52,669 nucleotides of DNA, taken from assembly GCA_002239085.1 (NCBI GenBank), contig MPNP01000011.1, forward strand, positions 1-52,669, in the 5' to 3' direction. Of the stretch, positions 1-9,443 are shown one piece after another; the stretch's first letter is position 1, and the number at the start of each line of letters is the position of its first letter. The notes under the pieces are model-generated. The model was not told where the DNA came from and searched no databases. It saw only the letters and a list, made by a program, of their open reading frames with translations. The translations under genes and the position numbers were made by a program. This DNA is from Rhodobacteraceae bacterium bin131. GTDB lineage: Bacteria > Pseudomonadota > Alphaproteobacteria > Rhodobacterales > Rhodobacteraceae.

Positions 1-367
1 TGACAGAATGACAGAGAATAATGCAAACAAACTACATCATTTCAATGGTTTTGTGATACTAGGTGTGTGATTAGTCCTAGGAAACGATGGAAAAGGGTCA
101 ATTTTTACCTTTTGGGAGAAGATTATTGAATGAATGTGACCCAAAGGAGAAGAAATTATTCAGAATAATCATGTTTTTTCAAAGGCAAAAACAAGTGAAT
201 CCTGATTTTGGGATTTTATAGATGTGCCCTTAAATTAATTCATAAAATGAGTTGGCAGATATGGTGGGAAGTTCCTTTGCAATTGATGGAAATAGAAGCA
301 GAATTTGAGATTTATAAATTTTTATTATTGTATATAATTCCCAACATTATGGAATGGTCAAATGAAT
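1..367. other. No gene recognised (left edge)
   Basis: AT-rich stretch with many stops in all frames and no convincing coding potential. It lies beyond the end of the leftward argJ-mutT unit. The only structure I can support is the hairpin at 368-386, annotated separately. Confidence 0.5.
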
Positions 368-386
368 AAAGCCATACCGTGGCTTT
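368..386 (-). terminator. Possible terminator after mutT
   Basis: A perfect 7-bp stem (AAAGCCA/TGGCTTT) with a 5-base loop lies 64 bases past the mutT stop. Read leftward it is preceded by A-rich sequence and followed by ATTCATTT, so the T tract is imperfect. Read rightward it is followed by TCTTTG. The position fits the end of the argJ-mutT transcript, and it may act in both directions. Confidence 0.45.
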
Positions 387-450
387 TCTTTGAGATAGAT
401 TCATCCGCGTTTATTCATCCGCTTTGCTTGTGGCACTCTGAATTCTGGTA

Positions 451-849
451 TTATAACCAATCTCTGAGTATTGCCATCATTCCATGGTTGGCCGGGAGCA
501 TTTTGAATTGGTTAAGTTCATTGGATCTGACCCATTTCAACTCATTGCTTTCATGTGCGAGGGGGAAGCCTTCCCATTTCCTGCAAACAAATAGCAAAAC
601 AATGTGATTAACATTATCGTAAACGTGGCAAGTGAAGGTGAGAGGAGTCAGGCAGTTCGACCATGTCTTGATATCCAATTCTTCCTTTAACTCTCTAACA
701 GCAGCATTATAAGGGGATTCATCAGCTTCAACCTTGCCCCCTGGTAATTCCCAATAACCGCTTAGTTTTTTTGATGCTGGGCGTTTACTAATTAAAATTC
801 GCGAGTCCGAGTCAATCAAGGCAACGACGGAAACAAGTTGGTGTTTCAC
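451..849 (-). CDS. mutT: MutT-type Nudix hydrolase (8-oxo-dGTP diphosphatase)
   Basis: A 132-residue single-domain Nudix protein. The Nudix box runs from about residue 38 to 60, with the G-x5-E-x7-R-E-x-x-E-E order intact (R52, E53, E56, E57). The usual glycine near the box end is Asp59. MutT proteins hydrolyse 8-oxo-dGTP to the monophosphate and keep oxidised guanine out of DNA; this role is inferred from length and similarity to E. coli MutT. The start is GTG, and its GTGA overlaps the argJ stop, implying translational coupling. argJ-mutT adjacency is common in alphaproteobacteria. Another Nudix substrate is possible. Confidence 0.85.
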   Translation of the reverse strand: MKHQLVSVVALIDSDSRILISKRPASKKLSGYWELPGGKVEADESPYNAAVRELKEELDIKTWSNCLTPLTFTCHVYDNVNHIVLLFVCRKWEGFPLAHESNELKWVRSNELNQFKMLPANHGMMAILRDWL

Positions 850-2195
850 GAACGATAATCAGCGTTAATTGCGATATAACCATAGGAGAAATCGCAGGTC
901 CAAACTCGTGCCGAACCACTCCCGAGGCCAAGATCAACAGTAATGATAATTTCTTTCTCCCGCATATATTGGCTCAACGACTCTTCGCAGTAATGTTGAC
1001 TTCGACAACCATTTTCAGCAACTAAGAGATCACCAAACCATATTTTCAGCTTGTCTCTGTCTGCGTGTGCACCTGATTTTCCCACCGCCATTATGATTCT
1101 GCCCCAATTTGCATCTTCGCCCGAAACAGCTGTTTTTACAAGGGGAGAATTGGCAATAGATTGGGCCACTTTCTGTGCATCATTAGCATTTTCTGCCCCC
1201 GACACATTGATTTCAATGAACTTTGTTGCTCCCTCACCATCCAAGACGATTTGTCGAGCAAGTGATTCCATGATAGTCGTTAATGCTTGTGAAAACAATT
1301 TTCCAGGTTTTGAGTTCTCTTTTTCAATTAAGTTGTTTCCGGCTTCCCCAGTTGCAAAAACCATCAAGGTATCTGAAGTTGATGTATCGCCATCAACTGT
1401 AATGGAATTAAAGGTTGTCTCATTAATCTCAGTCACAAGGCGTTGGAGTAAGTCTTGGTGAATATTAGTATCAGTAAAAATATAGGCGAGCATTGTGGCC
1501 ATATCGGGAGCAATCATACCTGACCCCTTGGCAATTCCAGTTAAGGTAATTGGAACACCGTCAAGGTCAAATCTTACACTAGCCCCTTTAGGAATGGTAT
1601 CAGTTGTCATGATACTTTCGGCCGCCCGAGCAAGATGGTTTGGTGCCAAACTTTGAGTCAGAATTCTAATTTTAGGGGTGATCACATCAATCGGTAGGTG
1701 TTCCCCAATCACTCCTGTGGATGAAGTGAACACAAATTGGCAGGAAATATTCAGCTCATGACTCACGTGGTTGACAATTTGTCTAACCCCTTCAAACCCT
1801 GATTGTCCCGTAAAGGCGTTCGCATTACCCGAATTCACTAACAGTGCTGCTTGGGTTAAAGGGAGATGAGATGTATTGATTTCGGCAAGCTTGGCTTCGC
1901 AGTCCAATACTGCGGCAGAACGTGTAGCAGATTTTGTAAAGACTCCTGCAACAGCGACAAGTGGATTGATAACGGCAAGCATTAAATCTGTACGATCACT
2001 TTGCCTTGACTTGATGCCAGCCCGCTCAGTTGCCAAACTCACTCCAGCAACAGCATGAAGATTAGGTAATTGAGGTGTATTAATCAGACCAGAAATATTG
2101 TTTTGAGTGGGTAGTGAATGACCTACTTTTAATTGTTCTATCGTAGATTCAAGTTCTCGAATCTTTCGTTTGAGTTTTTTTTTCTTTTTTCCCAT
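846..2195 (-). CDS. argJ: Bifunctional ornithine acetyltransferase / N-acetylglutamate synthase ArgJ
   Basis: ArgJ transfers acetyl from N-acetylornithine to glutamate, recycling the acetyl group in arginine synthesis; bifunctional forms also use acetyl-CoA. The 449-residue protein has the self-cleavage site MATML, with cleavage expected between Ala233 and Thr234. Thr234 would become the nucleophile of the beta chain. The oxyanion-hole motif SSTGVIG is at about 158-164. Odd feature: the first 40 or so residues are a lysine-rich (five Lys in a row), probably coiled-coil extension not typical of ArgJ. No clear ribosome binding site precedes this ATG, so the real start is uncertain. The stop overlaps the mutT start. 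Confidence 0.93.
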   Translation of the reverse strand: MGKKKKKLKRKIRELESTIEQLKVGHSLPTQNNISGLINTPQLPNLHAVAGVSLATERAGIKSRQSDRTDLMLAVINPLVAVAGVFTKSATRSAAVLDCEAKLAEINTSHLPLTQAALLVNSGNANAFTGQSGFEGVRQIVNHVSHELNISCQFVFTSSTGVIGEHLPIDVITPKIRILTQSLAPNHLARAAESIMTTDTIPKGASVRFDLDGVPITLTGIAKGSGMIAPDMATMLAYIFTDTNIHQDLLQRLVTEINETTFNSITVDGDTSTSDTLMVFATGEAGNNLIEKENSKPGKLFSQALTTIMESLARQIVLDGEGATKFIEINVSGAENANDAQKVAQSIANSPLVKTAVSGEDANWGRIIMAVGKSGAHADRDKLKIWFGDLLVAENGCRSQHYCEESLSQYMREKEIIITVDLGLGSGSARVWTCDFSYGYIAINADYRS

Positions 2196-2248
2196 ATGTT
2201 TTTTATGAATGGCTGATATTGGATTGGATTAAGTCCTAGGAGACTGCA

Positions 2249-3346
2249 TTAAATGTCTTTTGAAGAAAAATCAAGATCACTCTTTTTGAACCTGCGTGAG
2301 AAAAAGCGGGCAAAAAGGACAGTGATAATTATTCTAAACAGGTGATGTACGGCAACAAAAACAGGGTTAATTCCTAAACTTAAGGCAATGAGCCCCATTT
2401 CGATGACTCCACCGATGGCAAAGCAGATAAACAAGTCCTCAATGGGTAAATTAAAATACTTTGATAAAAGAAAGGCAAATAGTAACCCGATACTTAATGC
2501 CCCGATGACAAACCCAATTCCTAATCCAAATGATCGCAGGAGAACTTTCATGGTAATTCCAGAAAAGGTTACACCTAAACTCACTCCTATAATCAGCTGT
2601 GCTATAGCCAAAAGCCAATCTGGGGTCGCTATATCAAACAATCCAAATGCATGAAGCAATGAGCTGACTATCAGTGGACCTAGAATGTGATACACTGGCA
2701 ATCGTGAAAATCTACCTGCTAACAAACCAAGGATGGCTAAAACAAAAATGGATACAACATCTTCTGGTGTAGAAGTGATCTTTGAAAAACTTTCCCCTGC
2801 AGAACTCCCAACGGTCTCACCTGACCAAATAAAAATTGAAAAGGGTACGATGACAGCAACAAGGATAACCCGGGAAAAATGGAGAACCGATAGTAACCTG
2901 ACATCACCACCGGCTTGAACACCCAATACAATTGCTTCAATTAATCCACCAGGCATCGCAGCAAAAGTTGCTGTTGGGGGATCATATTTGCCTATATGAC
3001 GAAAATAAAGGTACCCAAGCTGCTGAATCACCAAGATAAAGACTATCATCATCAAGAAGGAAAGCCATAGTCTGGGTAAGAGCGCAATGAGAGAGTTATC
3101 AAAACTCGCTCCGATCATGACTCCAATAAGTGCCATACACCCCCATCGAAAATATTGGGGAAAGTGGATTTTACGATGATATTTTTGGGAATGTATGATT
3201 GTTGCCAGAGCGGTAAATGCTAAACTCCCAATCAGAAATGGCATTGGGGCCGACAATAAATATGCTATAAAGCCACCAACCGATCCTATTAACACCATTA
3301 AAGCTATGTCAAATAGCTGTTTACGACTCGGAAAAGTAAACTTCAT
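2249..3346 (-). CDS. AbrB-family membrane protein (putative transporter/regulator)
   Basis: A 365-residue polytopic membrane protein of the COG3180/AbrB family (often mislabelled ammonia monooxygenase; not the DNA-binding AbrB). It has about ten hydrophobic segments in two similar halves. The first half contains the family-typical APMPFLIG segment near residue 33 and the loop MPGGLIEA near residue 130. The substrate is unknown. It lies 53 bases downstream of nothing recognisable as a promoter and is followed by argJ on the same strand. No strong Shine-Dalgarno sequence is seen before the ATG. Family assignment is firm; function is not. Confidence 0.8.
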   Translation of the reverse strand: MKFTFPSRKQLFDIALMVLIGSVGGFIAYLLSAPMPFLIGSLAFTALATIIHSQKYHRKIHFPQYFRWGCMALIGVMIGASFDNSLIALLPRLWLSFLMMIVFILVIQQLGYLYFRHIGKYDPPTATFAAMPGGLIEAIVLGVQAGGDVRLLSVLHFSRVILVAVIVPFSIFIWSGETVGSSAGESFSKITSTPEDVVSIFVLAILGLLAGRFSRLPVYHILGPLIVSSLLHAFGLFDIATPDWLLAIAQLIIGVSLGVTFSGITMKVLLRSFGLGIGFVIGALSIGLLFAFLLSKYFNLPIEDLFICFAIGGVIEMGLIALSLGINPVFVAVHHLFRIIITVLFARFFSRRFKKSDLDFSSKDI

Positions 3347-3364
3347 AGAAAACTTAGAATAATA

Positions 3365-3955
3365 CTAGATTATCCGACACGCCTCATCAAATTCAAGACG
3401 CGCAGCCCTTGGTGGTAGGTTTTGGTTACTTCCATAACCGAGATTAATAAGAAAATTTGATCGCCAAGATGAATTTTCAAAAAATAATTGGTCAACTTTG
3501 GCATTGCTGAATCCAGACATTGGACCGCAGTCTAATCCACATGCCCGAGCAGCTAAAATGAAAAATCCGGCTTGCAGATTAGCATTGCGAAAAACAAATT
3601 GCATAAAATCAGATTCCGGGAGTTCAGAAAAATATGAAGAATTCGCCATTCGAGGTGAAATTGTTTCAAGTTGCGTATAAAACTCCATATCAATAGCGAT
3701 AATTGCAGTTACGGGAGCTGATGCCGTTTTATCCCTATTGCCAGGTGCCAAGGCTTCCATAAGTTTTGCTTTAGCTTCCTCCGAGGTAATAAATACCACT
3801 CGCATTGGACAGGTATTCCATGCTGTTGGTGCCAGCTTGGCTAGATTATAGACCTTATACAAGGTCTCTGATTTAATCCTTTGATTAAGAAAATACCCAT
3901 GGGAGCGAGCTTCTTTAAAAACTAAACGCAATGAGTCCTCATCCAAAATGGTCAT
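3365..3955 (-). CDS. rutE: Nitroreductase-family protein, RutE-like (malonic semialdehyde reductase)
   Basis: A 196-residue FMN-dependent nitroreductase-fold enzyme. It shares with RutE the blocks LAKLAPTAWN near residue 40, ACGLDCGPMSGF near 137, NLGYG near 170 and the C-terminal EACRII. RutE reduces malonic semialdehyde to 3-hydroxypropionate in pyrimidine breakdown. No other rut genes are present here, so the physiological substrate may differ. I start it at the ATG at 3955, which has AGGTG six bases upstream. A GTG three codons earlier is the alternative. It follows the aldo/keto reductase by 14 bases, so the two are probably cotranscribed. Confidence 0.82.
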   Translation of the reverse strand: MTILDEDSLRLVFKEARSHGYFLNQRIKSETLYKVYNLAKLAPTAWNTCPMRVVFITSEEAKAKLMEALAPGNRDKTASAPVTAIIAIDMEFYTQLETISPRMANSSYFSELPESDFMQFVFRNANLQAGFFILAARACGLDCGPMSGFSNAKVDQLFFENSSWRSNFLINLGYGSNQNLPPRAARLEFDEACRII

Positions 3956-3969
3956 GGTATTCACCTGAT

Positions 3970-5016
3970 TTAGAATGGCATCGGGTGCTCACGATGAGCA
4001 TTATTTATGGCTAGAAGGCATTCTTCTGGTAACGCAACATCAACTGCTTTCAAAAGGTATTTTAGCTGATCTGAATGAGTTGCACCAATGATTGCTGAGG
4101 CCATGAATGGTCGGTATCGACACCAAGCAAGAGACATGTGGGTAAGGGACATATGGTATTTTTCTGCAATTGCCTTATAGGTTTCAATCGCGGGCCAAAC
4201 CCTTGGTGTAACCCGCCCACCTAAAGTCGGATTTAAAGCCATACGTGAATTAAGAGGAGTAACGCAGCCATTCTGGTACTTGTCTGTCAGTAGGCCGGTT
4301 GCCAAGGGAGAATAGGCTAGTAACCCTACATTCTCATTAAACGACAATTCCGATAAATCAGTATCATAAAGGCGGCATAAAAGACTATACTCATTTTGTA
4401 ACGTTTCAACTTTTGGCAATCCATGTTGACTGGCAATGTGCAACCACTGGGCTGTCCCCCAAGCACTTTCATTGGAAAGACCAAAATGCCGAACTTTACC
4501 CACCTTAACCAACTCGTTCATGCCCTCTAGCACATCAAGCATATTGTCTAAAGTCTGTTGAGGGTTTTGCCGAGATGGATCAAAATTCCAATTCTGGCGA
4601 AACATATATGAGCCCCGATTTGGCCAGTGAATCTGGTACAAATCAATATAATCGGTTTGAAGCAATCTGAGTGAAGCTTCAACGGCCATGGGTAAGTTCT
4701 TACTCGTGATGGGCTCGCCATTGCGGATGAGCTTCATGCCTTCACCAGCAATTTTTGTTGCGATGTAGACGTTATCGCGCTTCCCTCGCTGTTTAAGCCA
4801 CCTCCCAACAATACGTTCCGAGTCACCTTGGGTCTTTTGGCTGATAGGATTGACGGGATACAATTCTGCCGTGTCAAAGATGTTAATCCCGGCTTCAAAG
4901 GCCAAATCCATCTGACAAAAAGCATCCTCTTGTGAGGTCTGAGTTCCATAAGTCATCGTCCCTAAACACAGCTCACTGACAAACTGGTCAGTATTGCCTA
5001 GACGGCTCATTTTCAT
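3970..5016 (-). CDS. tas: Aldo/keto reductase, Tas-like
   Basis: A 348-residue NADP(H)-dependent TIM-barrel oxidoreductase closest in layout to E. coli Tas. It shows the N-terminal LCLGTMTYG, the catalytic Asp in FDTAELYP, a Lys in IATKIAG, and the His in LYQIHWPNRG. The C-terminal IIGATHSDQLKYLL is the cofactor-binding region. The substrate is unknown. The ORF extends 12 codons further upstream, but the ATG at 5016 has a near-perfect AAAGGAGG seven bases before it, so I use that start. It is the first gene after adk on this strand, separated by about 210 bases, and probably has its own promoter. Confidence 0.85.
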   Translation of the reverse strand: MKMSRLGNTDQFVSELCLGTMTYGTQTSQEDAFCQMDLAFEAGINIFDTAELYPVNPISQKTQGDSERIVGRWLKQRGKRDNVYIATKIAGEGMKLIRNGEPITSKNLPMAVEASLRLLQTDYIDLYQIHWPNRGSYMFRQNWNFDPSRQNPQQTLDNMLDVLEGMNELVKVGKVRHFGLSNESAWGTAQWLHIASQHGLPKVETLQNEYSLLCRLYDTDLSELSFNENVGLLAYSPLATGLLTDKYQNGCVTPLNSRMALNPTLGGRVTPRVWPAIETYKAIAEKYHMSLTHMSLAWCRYRPFMASAIIGATHSDQLKYLLKAVDVALPEECLLAINNAHREHPMPF

Positions 5017-5227
5017 ATGCAAACCTCCTTTATTGGTATTGCTAACAGTCAATCATGGGGGACATGGATTCTTTACAATTGGTAGGCTGTTCTTTGCCTT
5101 AAGGCCTTAAAGAAGAGAGATTGGAACTCTGCTGAAGAAACACTAAGATGAAGACCATTGAAACCTACCTCGGAGTTCAATGATTCTTCAAATGAGAATA
5201 CAGGTCAATTGCATATCTACAGAACGA

Positions 5228-5863
5228 TTATAAGAGTTCAGAAATAGTCTGAGCTATGTTTTTAATTGATCCTTCACTGGTGACATATTTTAATATGCCA
5301 GATTTGTAGTAATACCCAGTGAGCGGAGCTGTTTTACTGTAATACTCAAGAAGGCGGGTTCGAAAAGACTCTTCATTATCATCCGGGCGTTGAATTAATA
5401 TTCTACCGCAGTGGTCGCAAACTCCTTCAACCTTTGGTGGGTTGTTAGTAAGATGATACATCGCGCCACAATTTGGACACGAAATTCGTCCGATAATCCG
5501 TTCAATCAGCTTGCTACTATCAACTGTTAATTCAATCGCGAGGTCAATTTTGCTTCCCATCCGATGCATTAAATCATCCAGAGCATCTGCTTGTGGAAGA
5601 GTCCGCGGGAAACCATCAAAAATTATATCCTGCCCCTCAATTGAGGTCAGCTTTTCTTCAATAAGTGCAATCACAATTTCGTCGGTGACTAAATCACCAG
5701 CATCCATTACCGCTGCTACTTCGCGTCCTAGTTTAGTTCCAGATTGACGCGATTCCCGCAATATATCACCGGTTGAGAGCTGGATATAATTCGCGGATTG
5801 AACGAGAATTTTAGCTTGAGTTCCTTTGCCAGAACCCGGCGGACCAAGTAAAATCAGATTCAT
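5228..5863 (-). CDS. adk: Adenylate kinase
   Basis: Catalyses ATP + AMP to 2 ADP in the cytoplasm. The 211-residue protein has the P-loop GPPGSGKGT at 7-15, the AMP-binding FDGFPRT near 82-88 and a long LID domain. The LID carries four cysteines (C129, C132, C149, C152), the zinc-binding form. The start ATG overlaps the secY stop as ATGA. It is the last gene of the ribosomal supercluster here. In most alphaproteobacteria rpsM, rpsK, rpoA and rplQ follow, and none of them is in this window. Confidence 0.97.
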   Translation of the reverse strand: MNLILLGPPGSGKGTQAKILVQSANYIQLSTGDILRESRQSGTKLGREVAAVMDAGDLVTDEIVIALIEEKLTSIEGQDIIFDGFPRTLPQADALDDLMHRMGSKIDLAIELTVDSSKLIERIIGRISCPNCGAMYHLTNNPPKVEGVCDHCGRILIQRPDDNEESFRTRLLEYYSKTAPLTGYYYKSGILKYVTSEGSIKNIAQTISELL

Positions 5864-7209
5864 TTCAAGCGAGCTTTCCGCTTCCGCTTTCCGCGCAGTC
5901 GTGACTTGTCAATTAATCCCTCATATTGATGAGCCATCAAATGCGATTGAACTTGGGTAATGGTGTCCATGGTAACCGAAACAACGATGAGTACGGAAGT
6001 ACCTCCAAAGTAAAAGGGGACAGCAAACTGAGCCCTTAATATCTCTGGTAATAAACACACAGCCGATAGATAAGCAGAGCCAAGAACAAGAATACGCACG
6101 ACAATATGTTCAAGAAGAGCAGCGGTGTTTTGACCAGGACGGACCCCTTTGATAAACCCGTTTTGGTTTTTGAGGTTATCAGCAACATCATCCACTTTAA
6201 ACGAAACATTCAAGGTATAAAAATATGCAAAAAAGACAATCATGATGACAAAAAAGGTGAGATAAAGTGGTTGGCCGGGTCCAAAATAGGCCAAGAGGGT
6301 CGACATGAAAGTATTCGTGGAATTCCCCGAAAACGTAGCAATCGTTGTGGGGAGTAACAACAATGAAGACGCAAAGATGGGAGGAATAACACCTGATGGA
6401 TTAATCTTTATGGGCAAGTAAGACGATCCACCTTGGAAGACCCGATTGCCTTGCTGACGACGGGGGTAATGAATCTGAATACGACGAAGTGCCCGTTCCA
6501 TAAAGACCACGAAAGTGATGACTGCAATGACCATAAAGATCACCCCGATTATGACCACCGGCGAAATTACTCCCGAACGCCCTTGACTTAAGAACTGGGC
6601 AATGGCCGAAGGAACCTCCGCGATAATTCCCGTAAAGATGATAAGCGAAATACCATTGCCAATGCCGCGCGCTGTGATCTGCTCACCCAACCACATCAGA
6701 AACATTGTACCACCAACAAGAGTGATGACACAGGCAATACGGAAATACCACCCAGGATCAAGGGCTAATGCTCCGGTCTCAAGGCTAACCGCTAAACCAT
6801 ACGCTTGGAAAGTCGCCAATAGTACTGTGCCATAGCGCGTATATTGGTTGATTTTCTTACGCCCCTGTTCGCCTTCTTTCTTGAGTTGCTCAAGCTTGGG
6901 GACCATGGCAACCATGAGCTGAATAATGATGGATGCCGAAATGTAAGGCATTATGCCGAGGGCAAAAATTCCCATACGGCCAATTGCACCACCCGTAAAC
7001 ATGTTGAGCATGCCACCTAAACCAGTGGATGCTGTATTGACAAACTCACGCAGGGCAATTGTATCGATACCCGGAACAGGGATATATGTACCGATTCGAT
7101 AAACGATTAAAAGAGCTAGGGTGAAGATAATCCGTTGCTTAAGCTCAGAAGCTTGACCAAAAGTTCTCCAATTTAGATTTTGTACCATCTGCTCAGCTGC
7201 TGTGGCCAT
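5860..7209 (-). CDS. secY: Preprotein translocase subunit SecY
   Basis: The 449-residue channel-forming subunit of the SecYEG translocon in the inner membrane, with ten predicted membrane helices. Recognisable blocks are YRIGTYIPVPGID near residue 42, GALGRMG-like GAIGRMGIFALGIMPYISAS near 74-93, the IIF(T)GII region and the cytoplasmic loop C5 with RRIQIHYPRR near 235. The C-terminus is basic (RLRGKRKRKARLK). It lies 79 bases after rplO and overlaps adk by four bases. SecE, its partner, is at the far end of the same cluster. Confidence 0.97.
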   Translation of the reverse strand: MATAAEQMVQNLNWRTFGQASELKQRIIFTLALLIVYRIGTYIPVPGIDTIALREFVNTASTGLGGMLNMFTGGAIGRMGIFALGIMPYISASIIIQLMVAMVPKLEQLKKEGEQGRKKINQYTRYGTVLLATFQAYGLAVSLETGALALDPGWYFRIACVITLVGGTMFLMWLGEQITARGIGNGISLIIFTGIIAEVPSAIAQFLSQGRSGVISPVVIIGVIFMVIAVITFVVFMERALRRIQIHYPRRQQGNRVFQGGSSYLPIKINPSGVIPPIFASSLLLLPTTIATFSGNSTNTFMSTLLAYFGPGQPLYLTFFVIMIVFFAYFYTLNVSFKVDDVADNLKNQNGFIKGVRPGQNTAALLEHIVVRILVLGSAYLSAVCLLPEILRAQFAVPFYFGGTSVLIVVSVTMDTITQVQSHLMAHQYEGLIDKSRLRGKRKRKARLK

Positions 7210-7288
7210 AACTACTCACTTTCAGTCCATTTGTAATCTAGAATACGGGATAATGCCTACTTCTATAGTGTGTTTGCTCCTCAAGATG

Positions 7289-7750
7289 TCAAGAAGTAGC
7301 CACCAAGAGTGAACCTCCCACTTTTTCGACAGCCTTGATTGCGGCCTGAGAGGCTCCCTTCACTTCAATATTGACAGCGGTGGTAATTTCTCCGTTGGCC
7401 AAAACCCTTATCCCATCAAGGGTTCGGCGAACGAGACCGCTCTTAACGAGAATATCAGAATTAATGGTCTCTTCTGGATTGATTTTGCCATTATCAATAA
7501 ATTTTTGAATATTACCAAGATTAACAATCGCGTAACTTTTTCTTGAATAATTGTTAAAACCCCGCTTGGGTAAGCGCTGATAGATTGGCATTTGCCCGCC
7601 TTCAAAGGAACCCAGTGCGACACCAGATCGCGATTTTTGTCCATTGTAGCCTCTCCCTGCTGTCTTACCCATTCCAGAACCAGGACCACGACCGACCCGT
7701 CGTCGTTTTTTCTTGGTAAAAGTGTCATCACGCAACTCATGAAGTTTCAT
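7289..7750 (-). CDS. rplO: 50S ribosomal protein L15
   Basis: A 153-residue large-subunit protein. The N-terminal arm has the conserved glycine-rich [15 protein letters not shown] (about 20-34) followed by GQKSRSG, which reaches into 23S rRNA. The middle has [15 protein letters not shown]. It is encoded between rpmD and secY as in the standard spc operon. Confidence 0.97.
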   Translation of the reverse strand: MKLHELRDDTFTKKKRRRVGRGPGSGMGKTAGRGYNGQKSRSGVALGSFEGGQMPIYQRLPKRGFNNYSRKSYAIVNLGNIQKFIDNGKINPEETINSDILVKSGLVRRTLDGIRVLANGEITTAVNIEVKGASQAAIKAVEKVGGSLLVATS

Positions 7751-7774
7751 GGCATTCTCCTAATCGCAATCATG

Positions 7775-7963
7775 CTATTTGTCCTCTTCAAGTATGCGGA
7801 CAAGATGAGGTATTTTTCTGACCATTCCTCTAATGGCAGGTGTATCTTCCAATTCCCGAATACGGTGCATTTTGCCAAGTCCCAACCCTTTTAAAGTAGC
7901 GAACTGGCGAGCATTACGACGAATTGGCGAACCAATTTGTTGAACACGAATTACTTTATTCAC
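7775..7963 (-). CDS. rpmD: 50S ribosomal protein L30
   Basis: A 62-residue protein with the L30 ferredoxin-like fold pattern. It has [10 protein letters not shown] near the N-terminus, [11 protein letters not shown] near 24-34 and [12 protein letters not shown] near the end. It sits 24 bases before rplO and 27 bases after rpsE. Confidence 0.95.
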   Translation of the reverse strand: MNKVIRVQQIGSPIRRNARQFATLKGLGLGKMHRIRELEDTPAIRGMVRKIPHLVRILEEDK

Positions 7964-7990
7964 AAATCTAACCCCATGACTAAAAAAGGA

Positions 7991-8521
7991 CTAACTTTCA
8001 ACGTGACGAATAATTTCAGAAATTTTTCGATTGCGTCGCCGAGCAACTTGGCGGGGACTTGAAATTTTCGTCAAAGCATCAACTGTTGCACGGATCATAT
8101 TATAAGGATTTTGCGATCCAATTGATTTTGCGACCACATCCTGTACTCCGAGCATTTCAAAAACAGCCCGCATGGGTCCTCCGGCAATAATACCGGTTCC
8201 TTGGGGCGCTGTACGAAGCACAACTTTACCGGCTCCGTGAGATCCCTCCATATCGTGGTGGATTGTACGACCATGCTTAAGTTGTATCCGTATCATATGA
8301 CGCTTCGCATTTTCTGTTGCTTTGCGGATGGCTTCAGGAACCTCTTTGGCTTTCCCTTTCCCATAACCGACACGTCCATTTTGATCCCCCACGACCACAA
8401 GTGCCGCAAAGCCGAAACGTTTACCGCCCTTGACAGTTTTTGAAACGCGGTTGACGGCGACAAGACGCTCATTGATATCGGGAGCGTCCTCTCTGGTGCG
8501 TTTTTTATCTTCTCTCGCCAT
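7991..8521 (-). CDS. rpsE: 30S ribosomal protein S5
   Basis: A 176-residue small-subunit protein with the double-stranded RNA-binding-like N-terminal domain ([16 protein letters not shown]) and the [17 protein letters not shown] loop near 50-66. The C-terminal domain includes [13 protein letters not shown] and [15 protein letters not shown]5 contributes to decoding accuracy and lines the mRNA entry channel. The N-terminus is rich in charged residues and slightly longer than in E. coli (166 residues). Confidence 0.97.
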   Translation of the reverse strand: MAREDKKRTREDAPDINERLVAVNRVSKTVKGGKRFGFAALVVVGDQNGRVGYGKGKAKEVPEAIRKATENAKRHMIRIQLKHGRTIHHDMEGSHGAGKVVLRTAPQGTGIIAGGPMRAVFEMLGVQDVVAKSIGSQNPYNMIRATVDALTKISSPRQVARRRNRKISEIIRHVES

Positions 8522-8531
8522 TATGTAACTC

Positions 8532-8891
8532 CTACAGTCTCAAACCATTAGATCGGGCGGCTTCAGCGAGGGCTTTCACGCGTCCATGATACCGACATCC
8601 GCCACGGTCAAGGTAGCATTTTTCAATGCCGGCCTTTTTGGCCCGTTGAGCAATCGTTTCACCCACCTTGGCGGCGGCAGGGATATTACTTCCAACCATT
8701 GTGCCCAATTCTTTTTCAAGTGAAGAAGCAGAAGCAAGGGTGACTCCTTTGGAATCATCAATGATCTGAACACTGATGTGGCGATTCGACCGGAACACTG
8801 AAAATCGCAGGCGGTCAGAAGCCGACGACTTGAGGCGATAACGAACACGTGCTTTGCGCCGTGCAAATGATTCTTTTTTACCCAGTCCCAT
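8532..8891 (-). CDS. rplR: 50S ribosomal protein L18
   Basis: A 119-residue 5S rRNA-binding protein of the central protuberance. It has a basic N-terminus ([13 protein letters not shown]), the RLSVFRS-like block [13 protein letters not shown] and the C-terminal [20 protein letters not shown], all family-typical. It is nine bases after rplF and ten before rpsE. Confidence 0.96.
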   Translation of the reverse strand: MGLGKKESFARRKARVRYRLKSSASDRLRFSVFRSNRHISVQIIDDSKGVTLASASSLEKELGTMVGSNIPAAAKVGETIAQRAKKAGIEKCYLDRGGCRYHGRVKALAEAARSNGLRL

Positions 8892-8899
8892 GGTACTCT

Positions 8900-9433
8900 C
8901 TATTTCTTTTTACCTGCTTTACGATAGACAAACTCATCGGCATACCTGATCCCTTTGCCTTTGAAAGGTTCAGGTGTCCGCCATTTTCTAATGTTGGCTG
9001 CAACCTGTCCTACTTTTTGTGAATCAATGCCCTCAACAATAATCTCCGTAGTTGCCGGCGTTGAAATGGCAATTCCCTCAGGCGGCACAATTGAAACATC
9101 ATGACTTAATCCCAACGATAATTTTAACACATTTTTATCCATCTGGGCACGATATCCAACCCCTGTAATATGTAATTCCTTTCGGAAACCATCACGGACA
9201 CCTTTGACACAATTGGCAATCATAGTCCGGGACATACCCCATTTTTGGCGAGCCGCTTTGGAATTAGATCGTGGTTTAACAAATATTTTTTCATCTTCAA
9301 TAGCGACGGTAATCTGTTCGGGGATTTCAAAAGATAATGTTCCTTTAGGACCCTTTGTCGTCAGTGTTGTTTGACTGATTGTGGCCTCAACTCCAGAGGG
9401 AATGGAGACAGGTGATTTGCCAATTCGAGACAT
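8900..9433 (-). CDS. rplF: 50S ribosomal protein L6
   Basis: A 177-residue protein of two similar alpha/beta domains near the factor-binding site. [14 protein letters not shown] is the standard N-terminus, so the ATG at 9433 is chosen; the ORF runs open 22 codons further into rpsH in another frame. AGGAG lies upstream of this ATG. The C-terminal block [15 protein letters not shown] is conserved. Confidence 0.97.
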   Translation of the reverse strand: MSRIGKSPVSIPSGVEATISQTTLTTKGPKGTLSFEIPEQITVAIEDEKIFVKPRSNSKAARQKWGMSRTMIANCVKGVRDGFRKELHITGVGYRAQMDKNVLKLSLGLSHDVSIVPPEGIAISTPATTEIIVEGIDSQKVGQVAANIRKWRTPEPFKGKGIRYADEFVYRKAGKKK

Positions 9434-9443
9434 CCTTATTCTC

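Noticed and set aside
362-607. Plus-strand ORF of 81 codons near the left edge
   Set aside because: More than half of it is antisense to mutT, and no ribosome binding site or recognisable motif supports it.
5099-5110. 12-base palindrome TTAAGGCCTTAA between adk and the aldo/keto reductase as a terminator
   Set aside because: It has no loop and no T tract, and short perfect palindromes of this kind occur by chance.
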